Under the pieces are notes generated by a model. The model was given only the letters and a program-made list of their open reading frames with translations. It ran no database searches and was not told the origin of the DNA. The translations under genes and the position numbers were made by a program. From Humulus lupulus (Eukaryota; Streptophyta; Magnoliopsida; Rosales; Cannabaceae), in contig NC_084802.1 of NCBI RefSeq assembly GCF_963169125.1, positions 110,364,903-110,428,902 on the forward strand: a DNA stretch of 64,000 bases. Direction: 5' to 3'. How positions within the stretch are numbered: position 1 is the first letter of the stretch; each line of letters opens with the position of its first letter. Positions 9,441 to 21,026 of this stretch are shown here, one piece after another.

Positions 9441-11575
9441 TGTTAGGAATAGTTCCCTTAAAGCAATTGTAGTTGAAAAATATTTTAAATAAAATAAATA
9501 ATTGAATTGAATTATTATATATATAGACTATGTCCATATTATATTGATAATTAAGTGAATATCAGAAAATTCCAAAGTTTATCTATGTGGTCTTAATCAC
9601 ATATTGGTATGAGAGGATCGAGATTAAGATAATAAACTTAAAACAGTTTGCAACAAAATAAAGTTATAGAATCTTTAGATTAATTACTGCTAGTACGATT
9701 CGCTAGTATTATGAATACAAGTGACCTAGATCCGGGTCACTAGTGTAGTAGGACACTTTAGTAAATGTACTTTATATATAGTGATATATAGAACTGGACC
9801 AGATGTGATTTGTTAATACTTGTTTAAACACTGTTTCATAGTATTAATCAAACACATCAAACGATGATCATATACACGATGACATTAATCTTGAGGTTGT
9901 TATGAACTCCTATATATGTCATCTGATCATTTGATTCATGCGTTATGGTTTGTCAGAATGATCAGGCTAAGAACAATTGTTTTGGGGACTCAATGATATA
10001 TAAGGCTGGGACATAGTTTAACAGATATGGAATATGTACATTCTTATATATTGAATAATGGTTCCCTATTGGGTTGACTTTTGGAACTGAAAAGGTTATG
10101 AACGCTCACATTGCAAACTTGTGACACAACCTTCACTAGTAAAGTCAATGGTACTCTAGGAACAAGATATAGGTAAAAGGATAAAACGGTAATTTTATTC
10201 CCTTTTAATTACGCGCCATTAATAGAAGATTAACGTGGTATGTAATGATTATATCAATGGACACTTTATTCTATAATAAAGTATTCAGTAAATATATGTC
10301 TATAATTATCAAGAGTTCATTCTCATATTTATAGTGGAGTAATCATGAGATTAATAAATATGATAATTTAATCAAAGAGCTTTCATTAATAATCTAATAT
10401 TTATTGAAGCTTGATGTTATAGGTCCATGGGTCCCCATATCAAGGTAAGAGTTGATACAAGGGTAAAACTATAATTTGGGAATTTGAGAAGAATTTTTTC
10501 TTTGAGTCAAGTATACAATTATATGATAATTGAGATTGAATAATTAATTTTCAAACATATATTTATTAATTTAAATATATAAATTTTCAAAATTCATATA
10601 TATAAATAAATAAATAAATTTTTTGAAATTAATAATTTTATTTGAGTGGGAGAAAATAAAATTGGTAAGTCAAAAATAGTTTATGATTTATTGAATTTTA
10701 AAAGATGATAATGATAATCATCAATTTGAATTTTGAATTTTGAATTTAAAATTTAAATTTTGAAATATGGTAGCCATATTTTCCTTAAAAAGACAAATAC
10801 CTTATTTTGCGGGAGATTGATTTTAGTTAAATAAATAAATAAAAGAAAAATGCAATATCCTTGGACTGTGCCATGCGTGTGCCAACTGCACTTATATTGT
10901 ATCAGTGTTATTTTTATTTTATTTATTTAATTAATTAATAATTTGAAAATAGTTTTTTCAAATTTGGTAAGTTAGATATTTGCCTAAATCAAATCCTATC
11001 ATCATTATGATATTATTATTATATTACCATTATTATTAGGAATAATAATGTAATAGAAATATCTCTATATATGTATGATATAGAATAAAGAGAAGATAGA
11101 TAATACACACAATTGAGAGAAAAAGATAAGTCAGAGAGAATTTTAGAATTCTTGTCAGACAAAAAGAGTATTTCTTCTTCTTTTTTATTCTAGTCATTCT
11201 CAGACCATAATCCAAGTTCGCACATGTTGAGAAATACTTGTGATTCCTAAACTTGCAAACCCATGTTCTCTATATGCCCACACAAATCTTGATGTGTAGA
11301 CAACACTCCGGAAGATCGTGGTTTGAGTGCTTAAAGCTTTGGATAGGAAGATCGATAAATATATGAAAAGACTCAAGGACACTTGATATGCTTCAAGAGG
11401 TAAAAGTTCAAGTTCTTGAATATTTATATGTTTATATTTTATATATAAATATATTGTATATTTATATATATGTTGCATGATTAATAATATTGTATGCTAA
11501 TGTTTATGTCTGAATGTTTTCTTGTTCATATAAACTATTTATATGGATGATGAATTTTTTTTATTGTTGTATACA
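9441..11575 (+). repeat. 3' LTR of copia element K (2135 bp)
   Basis: It starts TGTTAGGAATAGTTCCC directly after the polypurine tract and ends '...ttattgttgtataca'. The body is strongly A+T-rich. A middle segment (about 10040-10440) is similar to 35170-35560, marking a second copy of the family. The sequence after 11575 is Tat gag on the minus strand, so K inserted into element A; the presumed TSD is atgcc at 11576-11580, with no left partner found. Confidence 0.8.
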
Positions 11576-11904
11576 ATGCCCACCACGCTCATTTCGCTAC
11601 CTGCTCTGACTGTTTTTCCAATACTATCATCAACATTTCTAGCTCATGCTGCGCTATTGGTGAACCTGCTCAAATATGCTTTCAGGGACTCACCAGGTTG
11701 TTATTTTATGTTGGTCAGCGAGTCGGCCTCAATGCGAGTTTCCTTCGAAGCCCGGAACCATCTCTTAAACTCAGAAGATAATTTCTTCCACAAGGTAATT
11801 TAATGTCTTTTGTACTTATTGAACCACAGTGTGGTAGGCCCGGTCAAAGTTGCAGGGAACAAAATACACCTTTGATCGAACCCGACATTGTGGGCCATCA
11901 TTAG
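11576..11904 (-). pseudogene. gag: Tat gag fragment of element A, left part
   Basis: On the minus strand this matches the central and C-terminal gag of element C (26561-26870), including the counterpart of 'acattgtgggccatcat', but with stops and frameshifts. It is separated from its other half at 31938 onwards by insertion of element B. The 3' portion of A, including pol, is not present beyond the copia LTR at 11575. Confidence 0.75.
11900..11904. repeat. Target-site duplication ATTAG of element B, left copy
   Basis: ATTAG at 11900-11904 is repeated exactly at 31933-31937. Removing 11905-31937 restores continuity of the gag sequence of A across the site. Confidence 0.9.
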
Positions 11905-13606
11905 CGTAACGCCCTACTTCCTTAGAGCTGTTACTAAGTGAGTTTAAAACGTGCCATTAACTCGCTAATCGAGGTTTTCGGTTAAAAGTGTGACTCAACT
12001 GAGATAAAACCCGTTAAAAGTCATTAAATATAAAACATTTGGTTATTCAATGAATTCTCATAAAGTTTTACAGTTGGGATCCCAAAATTCTGGTTATAAA
12101 ATATATTACAGATCAAAATGTACACATGGTCGACTTAGGCGGCAAAAATAACTATAACAGTACATTTCATTTTCCCAAAATAACCCTAGCCGTGGCAGCC
12201 AAGCAGGTTGAACATATACCCATCGCTCCACGCTCTCCGTACTCATGGTTGGTCGACCTTTCCTGTGCCCTTACCTGCACCATAGAGCACCCGTGAGCCA
12301 AAGCCCGGCAAGAAAACTCAACACAAAACAAATAACATATGCATATTTATCAACAACATATAACAAAGTAGCCAACAGGCTAAACACATAGCGGCCATGT
12401 CGTCCCAAGCGCTTTACCAGGCCTTGGGTTCGCGGTCTTCACCGAGAGGATGACTTCAGCATCCAAGGAGGGTCTCGCCCTAATGGCTTGCGAGACACGG
12501 GTCGCGGCACTCCAAACCTTGGGCTGCGACGCGCCTAGGCAGATAGAGGCTTCCAACATCTTCGACACACACGGGTCGCGATGCTTGAAGAACAGGGCCG
12601 CAGCTCGAGCCTCCAAACCCAGAAAATCACCATTTTTCCTACATTTTCCTCGAGCCTAAACCTCAATTTCATACTCCAAACACAAATTTAACCCAAAATC
12701 AAGCATAGATTTTCCTTCCACACAACCTACGCTCCATAACAAATCTCAGAAACAATTTATATACTCAACAACATCTAAAATCATACCTAGAATCGATTTC
12801 CATGCAAACCTCTAATCCTAGAGAAATTCAACATAAAGATCAAGTCCAAGAACTTACCTTTGATTTGTACTCAACCCTGACCTAACTTCAATTGGTTCAA
12901 CCTTCAATTTTCCTAAAGCTTCAGCCTCAAATCCACAAGGGAGAGAGAGAGAAAAAGAATCGATGGAGAGTGAGAGAGAGCAAAGAGAAACTATCTGTTT
13001 TTGCTTCTTTTCCTTCCTTAATTCAGTGACTTCTCTATAATACCCAGCCTGCTCTAAACCATGTATATCCTTACCAAAAGACCAAATTTCCCCTTAAGTC
13101 AATCTAAGTTCTCAAGTGCCACTAAGGTCAATTTCGTCATTTGTCATATCTCACTAATCCTCGAGTGTTCCTATAAATCCCTGTCTAATCTCGACATGTC
13201 CAAATCATTGCTAAATTACTACCCGTTACTCAATAAATCCCGAGCACATATTACGTTCCTAAAATACCCCTAGGCTCCTCCCGAATTGGGTATTCGACCC
13301 CTTTGTGACTTTCTAGCTAAATTGCTCCCTAGGACTGTCTCAAATCGTGCATCACAAATATATCACCACTCACTCGCGGTATCAATCACAATATACAAAA
13401 AATTGCATTTATGCCCTCAATGGGCTAAAATTACAAATATGCCCCTAATAGCCAAATGGGGTCCACATGCATATTTAATTCACCTAAACATGCATTTCTA
13501 ATCACATAATCATCAAATTCATTTATTAACATAATTAAATCAATTATTTCCCTCCAAGCATGCTAGTCAAGGCTCTAAGCCTCATTAGCAAATTTGGGAC
13601 GCTACA
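11905..13606 (-). repeat. 3' LTR of element B (1702 bp, internally deleted)
   Basis: It pairs with 18509-31932 after removal of the insertions there. It lacks roughly 650 bp found in the other LTR: the jump lies near 12486, where the right copy has 19120-19391 plus 28920-29270. It carries the conserved block around 12225-12325 (antisense of 'gctcacgggtgct') and GC-rich 'gggtcgcggca' words near 12500-12600. Confidence 0.9.
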
Positions 13607-13635
13607 ACTATCCCCTCCTTACAAAAATTTCATCC
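13607..13635 (-). promoter_or_regulatory. Polypurine tract of element B
   Basis: On the minus strand the sequence immediately before the 3' LTR reads AAGGAGGGGATAGT, a purine-rich primer site for plus-strand DNA synthesis. Confidence 0.8.
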
Positions 13636-15158
13636 TCGAAATTACCTAAATAACTCAGGATAGTGATCCCTCATATCTGTCTCAAGTTCCCAAGACGCCT
13701 CCTCCACCTTGCTATTCCTCCACAGCACTTTCACTAAGGCAATGGTCTTGCTCCGCACGACTTTATCCTTTCGGTCAAGAATCTGAATCGGCTTCTCCTC
13801 ATACGATAAATTCTGATCGAGTTCCTAGTTCTCATAACTCAACACATGCGTGGAATTCGATACATACTTCTGAAGCATGTATACATGAATCACATTGTGA
13901 ACCCCTAATAGAGCTGGTGACATCGCCAATCTGTAAGCTACCTCTCCAACCCATTCCAGAATCTCAAAGGGGCCAATAAACCTAGGGCTCAGCTTGCCCC
14001 GTACACCAAACCGTTTCACTCCTCTGAAGGGAAAAACTCTGAGAAATACATGGTCACCAACTTGAAACTCTACGCTCCTACATCTCAAGTCTGAGTAACT
14101 CTTCTGGTGACTCTGGGAGGTGAGCATTCGAGCTCTAATACTTTCAATCGCCTCATTGGTCCTCTGAACAACCTCAGGACCAAGACACCTTCTCTCACCC
14201 ATCTCGTCCCAAATGATTGGTGATCTGCACTTCCTCCCATATAACATCTCATACAGAGACACTCCGATAGTCGCCTGATAACTGTTATTGTACAAAAACT
14301 CAATCAAAGGGAGGAGATACTTACTCCAAGATCTCGCAAAATCCAGCACACAGGCTCGTAGCATATCCTTTAGTATCTGAATTGTCCTCTCAGACTATCC
14401 ATCCGTCTGAGGATGATAAGCGATACTAAACCGCAACTGTGTGCCCATAGCCTTCTGCAGGCTCTCCCAAAAATTGGAGGTAAAGGTGGGGTCCATATCA
14501 GATACTATCGACCTCAGAGCCCCATGAAGTCGTACAATTTCCTTCACATACAATTCAACATACTACTCCACAGTATAAGTCATCCTCACAGGAAAAAAGT
14601 TGGCTGACTTGGTATACCTATCCACAATCACCCACACAGAATCATGTTGTCCCACGGTCTTCGGCAATCCAACCACGAATTCCGTGGTGATATCCTCCCA
14701 TTTCCACTCGATAATCCCTAGAGGTTGCAACAACCCTACTGCCCTTTGATGTTCAGCCTTTACCTATTGACAATTCAAACACTTGGCCACATAATCTAAC
14801 ACATCCTTCTTCATCCCTGGCTACCAATACAGATTCCTCAAATCTTGGTACATCTTCGTCGTACCTAGATGTAAAGAATAGGGGCGGTATTAGACTCATC
14901 CAGTATCTCTCACCGAAAACCCAAATCCATCGGAATGTAAATCTGGCCCTTGTACTTCAATAGTCCCATCTCCGAAATAGAGAAGACCTTAGCCGCTCCG
15001 GCTATGACGCTCTCTTTGTGCTCTATCAACTGGGGCTTCGCCCCCTATGCGTCCTAGATCTTCTCAAGGAGCGTAGACTGAAGAGTGATATTGGCTAACT
15101 GACCAGCCACCAACTCTATACCCACTCTAGTCATCTCTTTAGCTAACTTATCTAATAT
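13636..15158 (-). pseudogene. int: Integrase and chromodomain of element B
   Basis: Integrase inserts the cDNA copy, and the C-terminal chromodomain probably directs it to particular chromatin. The 13825-14364 frame is best preserved. It follows the catalytic-Glu block HPQTDG-stop-SERT (TAG at 14395-14397 in place of Gln) and reads IEFLYNNSYQATIGVSLYEM, YGRKCRSP, VGDHVFLRVFPF, GKLSPRFIGPFEIL and AYRLAMSPALLGVHNVIHVY. After a TAG at 13825-13827 the chromodomain follows: PIQILDRKDKVVRSKTIAL, VKVLWRNSKVEEASWELETD and MRDHYPELF. Upstream (14400-15158) the zinc-binding and first catalytic parts are badly frameshifted, although GLLKYKGQIYIPMDLG is recognisable near 14920. Not functional. Confidence 0.9.
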
Positions 15159-15716
15159 CTATCTCGAACTGAATAACCGTCTTAGGCCCTTCCGACTCAG
15201 TGTGTCAGCCACTACATTGACCTTCCCAGGATGATATAGAATATCACAATCATAATCCTTTACCAATTCCAGCCAACATCTCTGGCGCATATTCAGATCC
15301 TTCTGAGTAAAGAAGTACTTCAAACTCTTATGGTCGGTGTTTATTTCACATTTCTCGCCATATAAATAATGTCTCCAAATCTTAAGTGCAAATACCACCG
15401 CTGCCAAATTTAGATCATGTGTGGGATATCTCTGCTCATACTCCTTCAGTTGTCTCGATGCATAGGCTATCACCTTTTCAACTTGCATCAGTACACATCC
15501 CAAACCCTATCTAGAAGCATCACAATAAACTACAAACCTCTCATTGTTTGGTGGCAGACTCAATACTGGAGCGTTGATCAGTCGCCGCTTCAATTCCTTG
15601 AAATTGTTCTCGTACCTGTCTGTCCACACATACTTAGTCTTCTTACGTGTCAACTCGATCAATGGTGTGGCTATTCTGGAGAATCCCTCGATGAACTGCT
15701 GGTAGTACCCTGCCAA
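15159..15716 (-). pseudogene. RNase H domain of element B
   Basis: This degrades the RNA strand during reverse transcription. The RT thumb (MAGYYQQFIEGFSRIATPLI) leads into YVWTDRYENNFKELKRRL and the first catalytic Asp in FVVYCDASR. A TAG at 15507-15509 then interrupts before GLGCVLMQ. Further on are [20 protein letters not shown] and [14 protein letters not shown]. The catalytic Glu of the family's D-L-E-L-A-A-V-V is replaced by Asn (DLNLAAVV), so this domain would be dead even without the stop. Confidence 0.9.
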
Positions 15717-15810
15717 TCCTAAGAAGTTCCTAACTTCTGGTACATTGCTCGGCCTAGGCTAGTCTCTCAATGCCTCAATTTTTCTTGGGTCAACCAGAAT
15801 CCCCTCCTTA

Positions 15811-16511
15811 CTAACAATATGACCCCATAAATGTTACTTGCGGTAGCCAAAACTCACACTTGCTGAACTTAGCATATAACCTATGCTCCCTCAACCGCTG
15901 TAGTACCAAGCACAGATGTTGCTCGTGCTCTGTCTCTAACTGAGAGCACACTAGTATGTCGTCAATGAATATGATCACAAACTTGTCCAAATAGTCCTTG
16001 AAGACCCTATTCATCAAATCCATAAAATTTTTTGGGGCGTTGATTAATCCATTTGACATAACTTGGAATTCATAATGTCCATACCTCATCCGGAAAGTGG
16101 TCTTTGGTATGTCCTCCTCTTTAGAATTCATAACCAAAGGTCAATCTTAGAGAACACTGTCTTCCCCTGTAGTTGGTCAAACAAGTCGTCGATCCTAGGT
16201 AGTGGGTACTTGTTCTTAATGGTCAACTTGTTCAGCTCTCTGTATTCAATACATATCCTTAAGGATCCATCCTTCTTCTTGACGAACAATACTGGAGCAC
16301 CCCATGGCAAAAAACTCGGTCTGATGAATCCCATATCCAGTAACTCTTGCAACTGAATCTTCAGTTCCTTCAACTTTTTCAGAGCCATTCTATAAGGTGT
16401 CCTAGATACTGGCTCTGCCCCCGGTGCCACCTCTATGACAAACTCGATCTCTCGATGTGGCGGCAATCTTGGCAAATCTGCTGGGAACAAATCAGGAAAC
16501 TCACATACCAA
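15811..16511 (-). pseudogene. Reverse transcriptase of element B
   Basis: Two overlapping frames cover the palm. The 16128-16511 part holds [60 protein letters not shown] and FSKIDL. A frameshift at about 16130 leads to 15811-16137 with [20 protein letters not shown], the catalytic [30 protein letters not shown] and [12 protein letters not shown]. The fingers-palm junction (RSGYHQL in relatives) is lost at the frameshift. The segment down to 15716 is decayed thumb. Confidence 0.92.
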
Positions 16512-16628
16512 TCTGGTCTCACTCAGTCAAACCGACACAACCCTAGAGGTATCAAAAATGTTTGCTAGGAATCCTATGGAACCTTCTTGCATTAAGTCTC
16601 TAGCCTTCAGTGCTAAAATCCTAGGTAC

Positions 16629-17123
16629 TCACAGTCCACTCACTGTCCCCACGAATACAAATTGTACCTCCCCTTCCTGTTCAATGGTCACCATCCTGCA
16701 CTTGTAGTCAATCGTCGCCCCGTATTTTGATAACCAATCCATCCCCAAGATCATATCGAAGTCATCCATCGCTAACTCAATCAGATCAACAGACAACTCT
16801 CTACTGTCTATCTTTACTGGCGATGCTTTAACCCATCTCCTAGAGACTACTAGTTCCCCAGTCGGCTGCAAAGTCTGAAATCCCCTAGCATACAAATCAC
16901 CAGGTCTACACAGCTGATCTATCACTCTAGCATAAACAAATGAATGAGTAGCCCCCGAATCAATCAATACAGTAAAAGAAGAACCAGCACTAGAAATCTG
17001 ACCTGTCACGACGAAGGGGCTAGCCTCAGCCTCAACCTGGGTCAAGGTGAATACTCTGGCAGGAGCAAGACTGTCGCTTTGCTTAAGCTCTTCCTTCCTG
17101 GCTTGTGGGTAATCTTTCCTCAA
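16629..17123 (-). pseudogene. pro: Aspartic protease of element B with degenerate zinc knuckle
   Basis: The nucleocapsid knuckle reads CFTCGSINHLRKDYP, so the fourth ligand Cys is Tyr. A linker (APARVFTLTQVEAEASPFVV) precedes a retropepsin-like domain with an intact active site DSGATHSFV. The second half holds DLIELAMDDFDMILGMDWLS and YKCRMVTIEQEGEVQFVFVG. The frame ends at a TAG next to VSGL, where the relatives continue into RT. Confidence 0.9.
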
Positions 17124-18165
17124 ATGGTTGATACTCCCACAAGTAAAACAGGCCCTTATCTTGCACTCTCCCTGATGTCATCGTCTGCACCAAGGACACA
17201 CTAGGAAACTCCTCCAATTGTCTCCCCTGTCCTGACAGCCACAAAAAGCACCATGTGCCCTCCTATCCGAGCTAAGAGGAAAAACAGACTTTTGGGGCCT
17301 TTCTCTTCTGCTCACTGGTGCCACTACCCCGACTAGATCTAGTAAAAGGAGGCACCATCCTTCGAGCATCGTGCCTAGCAGCGCCCTCTCTCCATATCTA
17401 ATCCTCAGCCCCCTCAGCTGTAAGGGCCTTGTCCACTGCCTGTGCATAATTGGTTGATCCTAGATCCAAGGTTATCTTGACGTCACGGGCGATCATAACA
17501 TTCAATCCCCGCACAAACCGATCTCTCCGTGCCATGTCAGTCGGCACCAAATTCGGCCCAAACTTTGCTAACCAGCCAAACTTCAAAGCATACTCAGTAA
17601 CTGTCATTTGATTCTGAGTCCTGTTGGTAAACTCATCAACCTTCATAGCTCGGACTATGACATTGTAATACTTCTCATTAAAAATATTCTTGAACTCTTC
17701 CCAGGTCATAACTGCAACATTTCTTCTCTGCGACACAACATCCCACCAGATGCGGGCGTCTTCTCTCAACATGTAGCTAGCGCAAGCTACTCTCTCATCC
17801 CCTTCCACCCTCATGAAATTCAGGATGGAAGAAATCTTGTTCATCCACTGCTTTGCTCGCAGTGGGTCTGGTCCACCCTCGAAGGTGGGAGGATACTGCT
17901 TCCTGAACCCCTTAAACAAAGGTTCCCATCTATTTTCCACAATAGGCTAGGCTGGCACAAGTGCCACAGCCTGTGGAACCTGCTACCTAATGCCCTGAGG
18001 AGAGGCCTGTTGCCTCAACTGTTGAAGCTCTTCTTCTATTCGGTGAAGTCTAGCTTTAATCTCGGCAAATAACTGTTGCAAATTCGGTGGGGCAGGTGGA
18101 GGGTCCTGACCCCGGTTGTCATCCTCGGCCCTATTGCCGCGGAGTCTAATTGATCGCTGAGGCAT
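17124..18165 (-). pseudogene. gag: Gag of element B
   Basis: The start is chosen at the ATG 18165-18163 (MPQRSIRLRGNRAEDD). It is followed by a proline-rich segment and a short coiled coil (LFAEIKARLHRIEEELQQLR). Stops lie at GIR-stop-QVPQ and PA-stop-PIVE, both at expected Gln positions. The capsid core at 17398-17940 carries FRKQYPPTFEGGPDPLRAKQ, ARIWWDVVSQRR, TWEEFKNIFNEKYY, EYALKFGWLAKFGPNLVPTD and DRFVRGLNVMIARDVKITLD. It ends in a decayed basic linker up to the knuckle. Confidence 0.9.
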
Positions 18166-18493
18166 TCTCACAATATGCCTGTAATCAATGACGCCGCTTA
18201 TCAGGCATGATAACAAACTTAAAAAAAAATACAACCACCTCCCAATTCTCATCAACCAAACACAATCAGCAAATCCACATAACACAGATAGCATACAAAA
18301 ATCAAATGGGCCATGCCCTAGCATCATGCATATATCAACTCATTCATCATGCTCTATTAAAATACTCAGGCAAACAGGGCACTTTAGCAAGCCTTTAAAC
18401 ATATAATTCAATAATACCAACCCTGAGTCGAGCTTGTCATTGGCAGCGATCGTACATGTTGGGTCGATCTCCAGGAACCATAAACATTGGGTC
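18166..18493 (-). other. Leader of element B between PBS and gag
   Basis: About 330 bp of untranslated leader on the minus strand, A+T-rich, with no coding signal that continues into gag. Confidence 0.6.
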
Positions 18494-18505
18494 GCTCGGA
18501 TACCA
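18494..18505 (-). promoter_or_regulatory. Primer-binding site of element B
   Basis: The minus strand reads TGGTATCCGAGC three bases from the LTR end. The plant initiator-Met tRNA PBS is TGGTATCAGAGC, so there is one mismatch. Confidence 0.85.
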
Positions 18506-18508
18506 AGT

Positions 18509-19391
18509 TGTAACGCCCTACTTCCTTAGAGTCGTTACTAAGTGAGTTTAAAACGTGCCATTAACTCGCTAATCGAGGTTTTAGGTTAAAAGTGTGACTC
18601 AACTGAGATAAAACCCGTTAATAGTCATTAAATATAAAACATTTGGTTATTCATTGACATCTCTGAAAGTTTTACAGTTGGGATCCCAAAATTTTGTTTA
18701 GAAAATATATTATAGATCAAAATGTACACGTGGTTGACTTAGGCGACAAAACAACTATTACAATACATTTAATTTTATCAAAATAACCCTAGCCGTGGCG
18801 GCCAAGCAGGCCGAACATGTACCCATGCTGTGGCGGCCAGGCAAGCCGAACATGTACCCATCGCTCCACGCTCTCCGTACTCATGGTTGGTCGACCTTTC
18901 CTTTGCGCTTACCTGCACCATAGAGCACCCGTGAGTCGAAGCCCATCAAGAAAACTCAATACAAAACAAATAGCATATGCATATTTATAAACAGCATATA
19001 ACAAAGCAGCCAACAGGCTAAACACATAGCGGCCATGCCGTCCCAGGCGCTTTACCAGGCCCTAGGTTCGAGTCTTCACCGAGAGGATGACTTCAGCATC
19101 CTAGGAGGATGTCACCCTAACAGCTTGCACTCCGCGTTCTCAACGCCATTCCAAATCCCTTGTCGTACTCAGCTCTGCACTCTTCATGCTCAATGCCATT
19201 CCCGGCCCATTTCCGTACTCGGCTTCCGGCCGTTCTCGGCCTTCGCCATTTCTGGCCTTCACCATTCCCGGCCTTCGCCGTTCATTCACAAATAAGCACT
19301 ACATAGCATTATATCAACAAATTTTTAAACATATACTAAACATAAACATAAGGGCTACGCCGTGCAATCCAATCAATAGGGCCATGCCCTG
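18509..19391 (-). repeat. 5' LTR of element B, segment 1 of 3
   Basis: It runs from TGTAACGCCCTAC (the LTR 3' end read on the other strand) to the insertion point of element C. It contains a tandem duplication of about 43 bp at 18786-18860 ('gtggcggccaagcagg' repeated), present once in the partner LTR. A run of short '(c)ggcc(g)ttc' words follows at 19190-19285. Confidence 0.9.
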
Positions 19392-19797
19392 TGTTAACGC
19401 GGTTTTTCGCCAACAGTATATTAAGAAATAGTAAGATATATTAGTGCTTATTATAAATTGTAATGAAAAAATGAAATGAATTCACAAGAACACAAATATT
19501 CTACGTGGTTCAGTTGTTAAAATCCACCTAGTCCATGAGTCTATATTATTGTTGTTTCACTCTCTATTTTGGCAAAGTTTTAGTATTATAGAATAATCGA
19601 TCCCTTTTCTTGTCCAATATTCTCAGTATTTATAGGGAAATTTCATCTACAGGTTTGGGTAACCGTGTGAGTCAATTACGCATATACATATTTATTACAT
19701 TTAATACGTATATTTTCCATTTATAATGGGATATGATTTGATCATACAGTAAATGTTCTTTTAATATCTGCGACATTAAATATGACAACCTGTTCAC
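19392..19797 (-). repeat. Truncated 3' LTR of element C
   Basis: It aligns with 28197-28600 at roughly nine in ten positions by eye. Similarity stops around 'atgacaacct' (19780-19797), where integrase sequence begins. About 320 bp of this LTR and the whole integrase C-terminus are missing. Confidence 0.88.
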
Positions 19798-20570
19798 AGC
19801 CTCGACCTGTCCATTGGCCTGCGGATACGCTACTGAGGAGAAACTCTTAATAATGTCGTGTTTTTCACAAAAATCATTGAAGAGATCACTGTCAAAATGC
19901 GTCCCATTTTCTGACACGGTGTTTCTAGGAAGCCCAAACTGACATACAATACTCTTCACCACAAAGTCTAGAACTCTCTTTGAAGTGATGGTTGCTAGAG
20001 GTTTGGCTCCTTCATTTCCCATAGGTAGGGATCCTATTAGGTCGATTCCCCACACCGCAAATGGCCACGGAAATGAGATCATCATTAGCTTGACTGGAGC
20101 AGCTCGGGAAATTATGGCGAAACGCTAGCATTTGTCACATTTCTGAGCATACGAGATTGAGTCTTTTGTTAATGTGGGCCAAAACTAGCCTTGCCTCAGT
20201 ATTTTCAGTGCTAGGATTTGCCCCCCAGCATGATCTCCACAAAAGCCTTCGTGCACTTCTTGCAAAATGGTTTTAGCTTCCTCGGGCAGAACACATCATA
20301 GAAGAGGCAATGAATGACCACGTCGGTATAATGTCCCATCCACTATCACATACCTCGGAGCATGATGTAGTATTTTTCTTGCATCCTTTCTATCCTCAAG
20401 TAGCCTTCCTGTCGTGAGGTATTCCATTATGGGACTCATCCAGGTCGGTCTTGTATCGATCATCTCGACCTTTACCATTTCTTCTGTCATGCTTGAACTC
20501 TCCAAGAACTCCACTGATACTACATTCAAGGTCTCAGTTTCTTTGGTGGTGGCAACCCTTGCCAAGCGTC
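19798..20570 (-). pseudogene. int: Integrase of element C, with catalytic deletion
   Basis: Recognisable parts in order are PTWMSPIMEYLTTGRL (linker), APRYVIVDGTLYRRGHSLPL, the zinc-binding region VHEGFCGDHAGG...AQKCDKC, SFPWPFAVWGIDLIGSLPMG, and GLPRNTVSENGTHFDSDLFN with the second catalytic Asp region. YPQANGQVEAVNR at the 3' break contains the catalytic Glu. The segment between PMGNEG and AKPLATITSKRV lacks the block that in relatives carries VVAIDYFTKW, so the neighbouring strand and its acidic residue are gone. C-terminal domain absent. Not functional. Confidence 0.9.
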
Positions 20571-21026
20571 ATCATTAGAATTCTTCTCGTGAGGTATCTG
20601 TTCAATAGTACTGTACTCAAATTCGGATAGCTCTCCCTTCACCTTAGCTAGGTAGACCACCATCTTGGTACCTTGAGCTTGATAGCATTGGATGACCTTC
20701 ACTTTGAGCTCCCTTGCCTCTCTCAACCCCGCTAATAAGGCCTCATATTTGGCTTCGTTGTTAGACGCTTCGAATCTGAATCTCAGAGCTGTACGGAATC
20801 GATGCCCTTCTGGGGAGATTAGTATGATCCCAGCTCCCGATTCGTTCTCGTTCGATGATCCATCTATGAATATCTTCCACAACTCTTGCACTAGTTCCTT
20901 CAAAAGCTCCTCTTTAAATCCAGTGCATTCAGCCACAAAATCAGCAAGGGCCTGAATTTTGATTAAGGTCTGTGGCACGTACAATATCTCAAATTGGCTG
21001 AGCTCGATGCCCATTTTAAAAGACAC
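20526..21026 (-). pseudogene. Second, archaeal-type RNase H of element C
   Basis: A second RNase H after the retroviral-type one is a hallmark of the Tat lineage. The frame contains ALADFVAECTGF, then the first acidic site WKIFIDGSSNENESGAGIIL, SPEGHRFRTALRFRFEASNN and EAKYEALLAGLREARELKVK, with the expected Glu in NNEA. After KVIQCY it jumps directly to QAQGTKMVVYLAKVKGEL. The intervening block that in relatives contains the next catalytic Asp (as in DSQL) is missing. About 45 bp appear deleted in frame. Confidence 0.85.
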
